Origin: Chitinophaga cymbidii
Lineage (GTDB): Bacteria; Bacteroidota; Bacteroidia; Chitinophagales; Chitinophagaceae
DNA length: 64,000 nt
Assembly: GCF_007992715.1 (NCBI RefSeq)
Contig: NZ_BKAU01000002.1
Coordinates: 62,001 to 126,000, forward strand
Direction: 5' to 3'
Shown in pieces: positions 61,498 through 64,000 of this stretch (position 1 is its first letter; each line of letters starts with the position of its first letter). Under the pieces are notes generated by a model. It made no database searches. It saw nothing but the letters and a program-made list of their open reading frames with translations, and was not told the DNA's origin. The position numbers and the translations under genes were made by a program.

Positions 61498-63534
61498 ATG
61501 GATCATAAAACCCCGGGCGTATATGTTGAAGAGCTGCAGCTGATCCCGCCTTCCGTAGCGGCGGTCGCCACCGCCATCCCCGCCTTCATCGGGCATACCG
61601 CGGTAACGGCGGACACCGCCGGCGCAACGCTCATCAACATACCCATACGCCTCACTTCACTGCTTGATTTCACCACCGTTTTCGGCGGCGCTTACGACCC
61701 CGCTTCATACACCGTACAGGTAGACCCCGGCGCAGGTTTCAACATTCTGAACATCACGCCCGTCAATGGCCGCAGGTATTATCTCTTCGACGCCATCCGT
61801 CATTATTTCGACAACGGCGGTGGCCCCTGTTATGTAGTGGCCGTTGGCAACTACGCCGCTGAAGTGGTCTTTGGCAATAACACCACCGGGCTCCGCGGCG
61901 GCCTGCAGGCCATCGAAAAAGTAGACGAACCTACCCTGATCGTTTGTCCCGATGCGATGGCGCTCCGCCTCCCGGACGGAACGCCGGACTTCCCGCAGGC
62001 AGGCAATCTGCACCAGGCCATCGTTGACCAGTGCGGCCGCTTGCAGGACCGTTTCGGCATCCTCGATTTGATGGAAGGATACCGCGCGCCCGATCACGCC
62101 ACCACGCCCATCGCGCAATTCCGCAACCGCGTTGGGACGGAGAACCTCAAATACGCCGCCGTCTACTATCCCTGGCTGAGCACCACCTACCTGAAAGACA
62201 TCCGTTTTTCACAGCTCGCTTTTGTAGACAACCAGGCCATACCCGTTGTCATCCCCGACGCCACCATCGATACCATGACGGGGAACCCCGCACTGGATGC
62301 GCTTGTCACCGATCTGCGCGCGGGTGTGGCGGAAGAGCAGCGCGTGTTCTCAAAGGTCACCGCCGTGTCGCTCAACAGGGGCAACTACAATCCGCTGAGC
62401 GCGCACCTCGCACAACTGCGCGCAGCCGTGATGGCTGCCACCACTGCAATACAGGTAAGGCCGTTGTTCACCGCCATGATGGATTTTGTACAGCAGCTTG
62501 CCTTGGCCTTCCGCGACCTCGAAGACGATGCCGGCAATTCACCGGGTTTGGTGCAGCTGCTGGCTTCGCTGGAAGCCGATACCGGCCTGCGTGATCAGCT
62601 GATCAGGCTCATCCAGTTCGAAAAGAATACCCACGTGATGAACTCTATCTCCACCACCCGCGATGAAGATGAGGTGAACGGAGAATATGTTTCGCTGGAT
62701 ACGGAAGACTGGATAGGTGGCGTGACTGTTGATTCGATCATCGCGGACGCAACGGACTTCACAACACCTTCCGTGGCGCAGACCGCGCAGCTGGCCGCCA
62801 ATTCTCCCATCTTCCAGACCGCGTTCGATACCATCGCGCAGGCGTTCACCGCGCTCATACAGGATGCGGCTTTCCGGACGGACCAGGCGGAAAAGAACCT
62901 TTTTGCCAAACATCCTTTCTTCAAAGCGGTATACGAACGCATCCGGAAAGACATGAGCCTGCTGCCGCCATCCGGCGCCGTGGCGGGGATCTATGCCTCA
63001 ACAGACCGCACGCGCGGCGTGTGGAAAGCCCCCGCCAACGTCAGCCTGCGCGGCGTGGTAGAGCCCGCCTGCAAGCTGACGGACCAGGAACAGGGCAGCC
63101 TGAACGTGCACGACACCGGCAAGTCCATCAACGCCATCCGCGCATTCACCGGCAAAGGCATCCTCGTATGGGGCGCCAGAACGCTCGCGGGGAACGACAA
63201 CGAATGGCGCTACGTGAACGTCCGCCGCTTCTTTACTTACGTGGAAGAGTCAACGAAAAAAGCATCGGAGCCTTTCGTGTTTGAAAGCAACGATGCCAAT
63301 ACATGGGTACGCATCCGTGCCATGATAGAAAACTTCCTCACGCTGCAATGGCGGCAGGGAGCGCTGGCCGGGGCTACCACCAAAGAAGCTTTTTATGTAA
63401 AAGTGGGACTGGGTGAAACGATGACGGCGCAGGACATACTGGAAGGCCGGCTGATCGTGGAGATCGGCATGGCGGCGGTACGCCCCGCGGAATTTATCGT
63501 ACTCCGCTTCTCCCACAAAATGCAGGAATCCTAA
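61498..63534 (+). CDS. Contractile tail sheath protein 2 with large internal insertion
   Basis: A 678-residue paralogue of sheath 1. The N-terminus KTPGVYVEELQLIPPSVAAV and the last 190 residues or so (GVWKAPANVSL to PAEFIVLRFSHKMQES) align closely with sheath 1, but about 200 extra residues lie in the middle (about 255-480), largely helical and Ala/Leu-rich, with DEDEVNGEYVSLDTEDWIGG inside. DNA blocks such as 63013-63047 are identical to 60957-60991 in sheath 1. The insertion probably forms an outward-facing domain on the sheath surface or marks a baseplate-proximal sheath. Confidence 0.94.
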   Translation: MDHKTPGVYVEELQLIPPSVAAVATAIPAFIGHTAVTADTAGATLINIPIRLTSLLDFTTVFGGAYDPASYTVQVDPGAGFNILNITPVNGRRYYLFDAIRHYFDNGGGPCYVVAVGNYAAEVVFGNNTTGLRGGLQAIEKVDEPTLIVCPDAMALRLPDGTPDFPQAGNLHQAIVDQCGRLQDRFGILDLMEGYRAPDHATTPIAQFRNRVGTENLKYAAVYYPWLSTTYLKDIRFSQLAFVDNQAIPVVIPDATIDTMTGNPALDALVTDLRAGVAEEQRVFSKVTAVSLNRGNYNPLSAHLAQLRAAVMAATTAIQVRPLFTAMMDFVQQLALAFRDLEDDAGNSPGLVQLLASLEADTGLRDQLIRLIQFEKNTHVMNSISTTRDEDEVNGEYVSLDTEDWIGGVTVDSIIADATDFTTPSVAQTAQLAANSPIFQTAFDTIAQAFTALIQDAAFRTDQAEKNLFAKHPFFKAVYERIRKDMSLLPPSGAVAGIYASTDRTRGVWKAPANVSLRGVVEPACKLTDQEQGSLNVHDTGKSINAIRAFTGKGILVWGARTLAGNDNEWRYVNVRRFFTYVEESTKKASEPFVFESNDANTWVRIRAMIENFLTLQWRQGALAGATTKEAFYVKVGLGETMTAQDILEGRLIVEIGMAAVRPAEFIVLRFSHKMQES

Positions 63535-63553
63535 CATTTTAAAACAATAAGTT

Positions 63554-63985
63554 ATGGCGAACTATCCGCTTCCAAAATTCCACTTCCAGGTTGAATGGGG
63601 TGGTGCCAGTATTGGTTTTACCGAGGTTTCAGGTCTGGATGTGCAGACCGACCCGATCGAATACCGCGACGGCGCAAGCCCCGAGTATACCAAGATCAAA
63701 ATGCCCGGCATGCAGAAGTACAGCAACATCACGCTGAAACGCGGCACGTTCCAGGGCGACAATGATTTCTTCGTTTGGTGGAACACGGTAGCCCTCAACA
63801 CCATCGAGCGCCGCAACGTCACCATCAGCCTGCTCAACGAAAGCCACGAGCCCGTGGTGGTCTGGAAAGTGAAGAACGCATGGCCCATCAAGGTGCAGTC
63901 CACCGACCTGAAGGCAGACGGCAACGAGGTGGCGATTGAAACGATTGAGCTCGCGCATGAAGGGCTCGTTATCCAAAATGATTGA
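63554..63985 (+). CDS. Contractile injection system inner tube protein (T4 gp19-like)
   Basis: A 143-residue Hcp/gp19-fold tube subunit. Family features: NYPLPKFHFQVEWGGASIGFTEVSGLDVQ, a YRDGASPEY loop, KMPGMQKYSNITLKRGTF, FFVWWNTV and the C-terminal ETIELAHEGLVIQND. This is the usual first tube gene behind the sheaths in PVC/Afp/MAC-type clusters; the tube is the conduit for effectors. A further ATG follows 5 bp after the stop. Confidence 0.94.
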   Translation: MANYPLPKFHFQVEWGGASIGFTEVSGLDVQTDPIEYRDGASPEYTKIKMPGMQKYSNITLKRGTFQGDNDFFVWWNTVALNTIERRNVTISLLNESHEPVVVWKVKNAWPIKVQSTDLKADGNEVAIETIELAHEGLVIQND

Positions 63986-63990
63986 TCCCG

Positions 63991-64000
63991 ATGTCAGCAT
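63991..64000 (+). CDS. Start of the next gene of the injection operon (truncated by the window edge)
   Basis: An ATG at 63991 lies 5 bp after the tube gene stop; only three codons (Met-Ser-Ala) are in the window. In related clusters a second tube protein or a small baseplate/adaptor gene comes next, but nothing here can tell which. Confidence 0.35.

Noticed and set aside
58687..63985. Complete prophage
   Set aside because: No integrase, capsid, portal, terminase or lysis gene is visible, and the DUF4255 cap with two sheaths fits contractile injection systems better.
1..64000. CRISPR arrays, tRNA/rRNA genes and insertion sequences
   Set aside because: Looked for direct-repeat/spacer patterns, tRNA TpsiC-arm signatures and transposase frames; none was convincing.

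Overview
The window looks like a chromosomal segment of a Bacteroidota bacterium, most likely a Chitinophagaceae member such as Chitinophaga or a relative (inference). The signs are a full-length SprA, T9SS type-B (CHU_C) cargo proteins, FecI/FecR-SusC/SusD loci with STN domains, promoters of the TAnnTTTG type, and few strong Shine-Dalgarno sites. Base composition is moderately GC-rich. No tRNA, rRNA, insertion sequence, integrase or CRISPR array was seen.

The left two thirds (1-42 kb) are mostly core genes. They cover futalosine-route menaquinone synthesis (mqnD-mqnB); the pterin branch point queD-folE; fatty-acid initiation (fabD, fabH); a PLP sulfur-amino-acid enzyme; DinB and degenerate-Nudix NrtR-type proteins; ruvA; and the 7.2-kb sprA gene of the type IX secretion channel. 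A small Cys-rich protein, a TonB receptor and a BNR-repeat lipoprotein form a possible metal or metallophore uptake set. A minus-strand block then carries an SDR, two tandem PKD/CHU_C surface proteins, an alpha/beta hydrolase, lnt, guaB and dprA. After a plus-strand P4-type acid phosphatase come a PorE-like OmpA protein, queE, folD and pckA (all minus), followed by an M24 aminopeptidase, pssA, purS and rsmI (plus). folE, queD and queE supply consecutive steps towards queuosine. SprA, the two CHU_C proteins and the PorE-like protein all belong to type IX secretion or its cargo.

From 41.5 to 58.4 kb lie two adjacent cell-surface-signalling nutrient loci. Locus 1 is sigma-sigma-FecR-SusC-SusD-TlpA and ends in a perfect-palindrome terminator. 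Locus 2 is FecR-SusC-SusD-double TlpA and also ends in a terminator. Neither carries a carbohydrate-active enzyme; thioredoxin-fold proteins sit in the degradative slot. Two tandem ECF sigma factors, two FecRs and two STN-SusCs suggest one-to-one signalling pairs.

After an AT-rich leader, the right end (58.7-64 kb) opens a contractile injection system: a DUF4255/Pvc16-type cap protein, an unrecognised 246-residue protein, two paralogous sheath proteins (one with a large internal insertion) and a gp19-type tube protein. The operon runs off the window, so baseplate, spike, ATPase and effectors are not visible.
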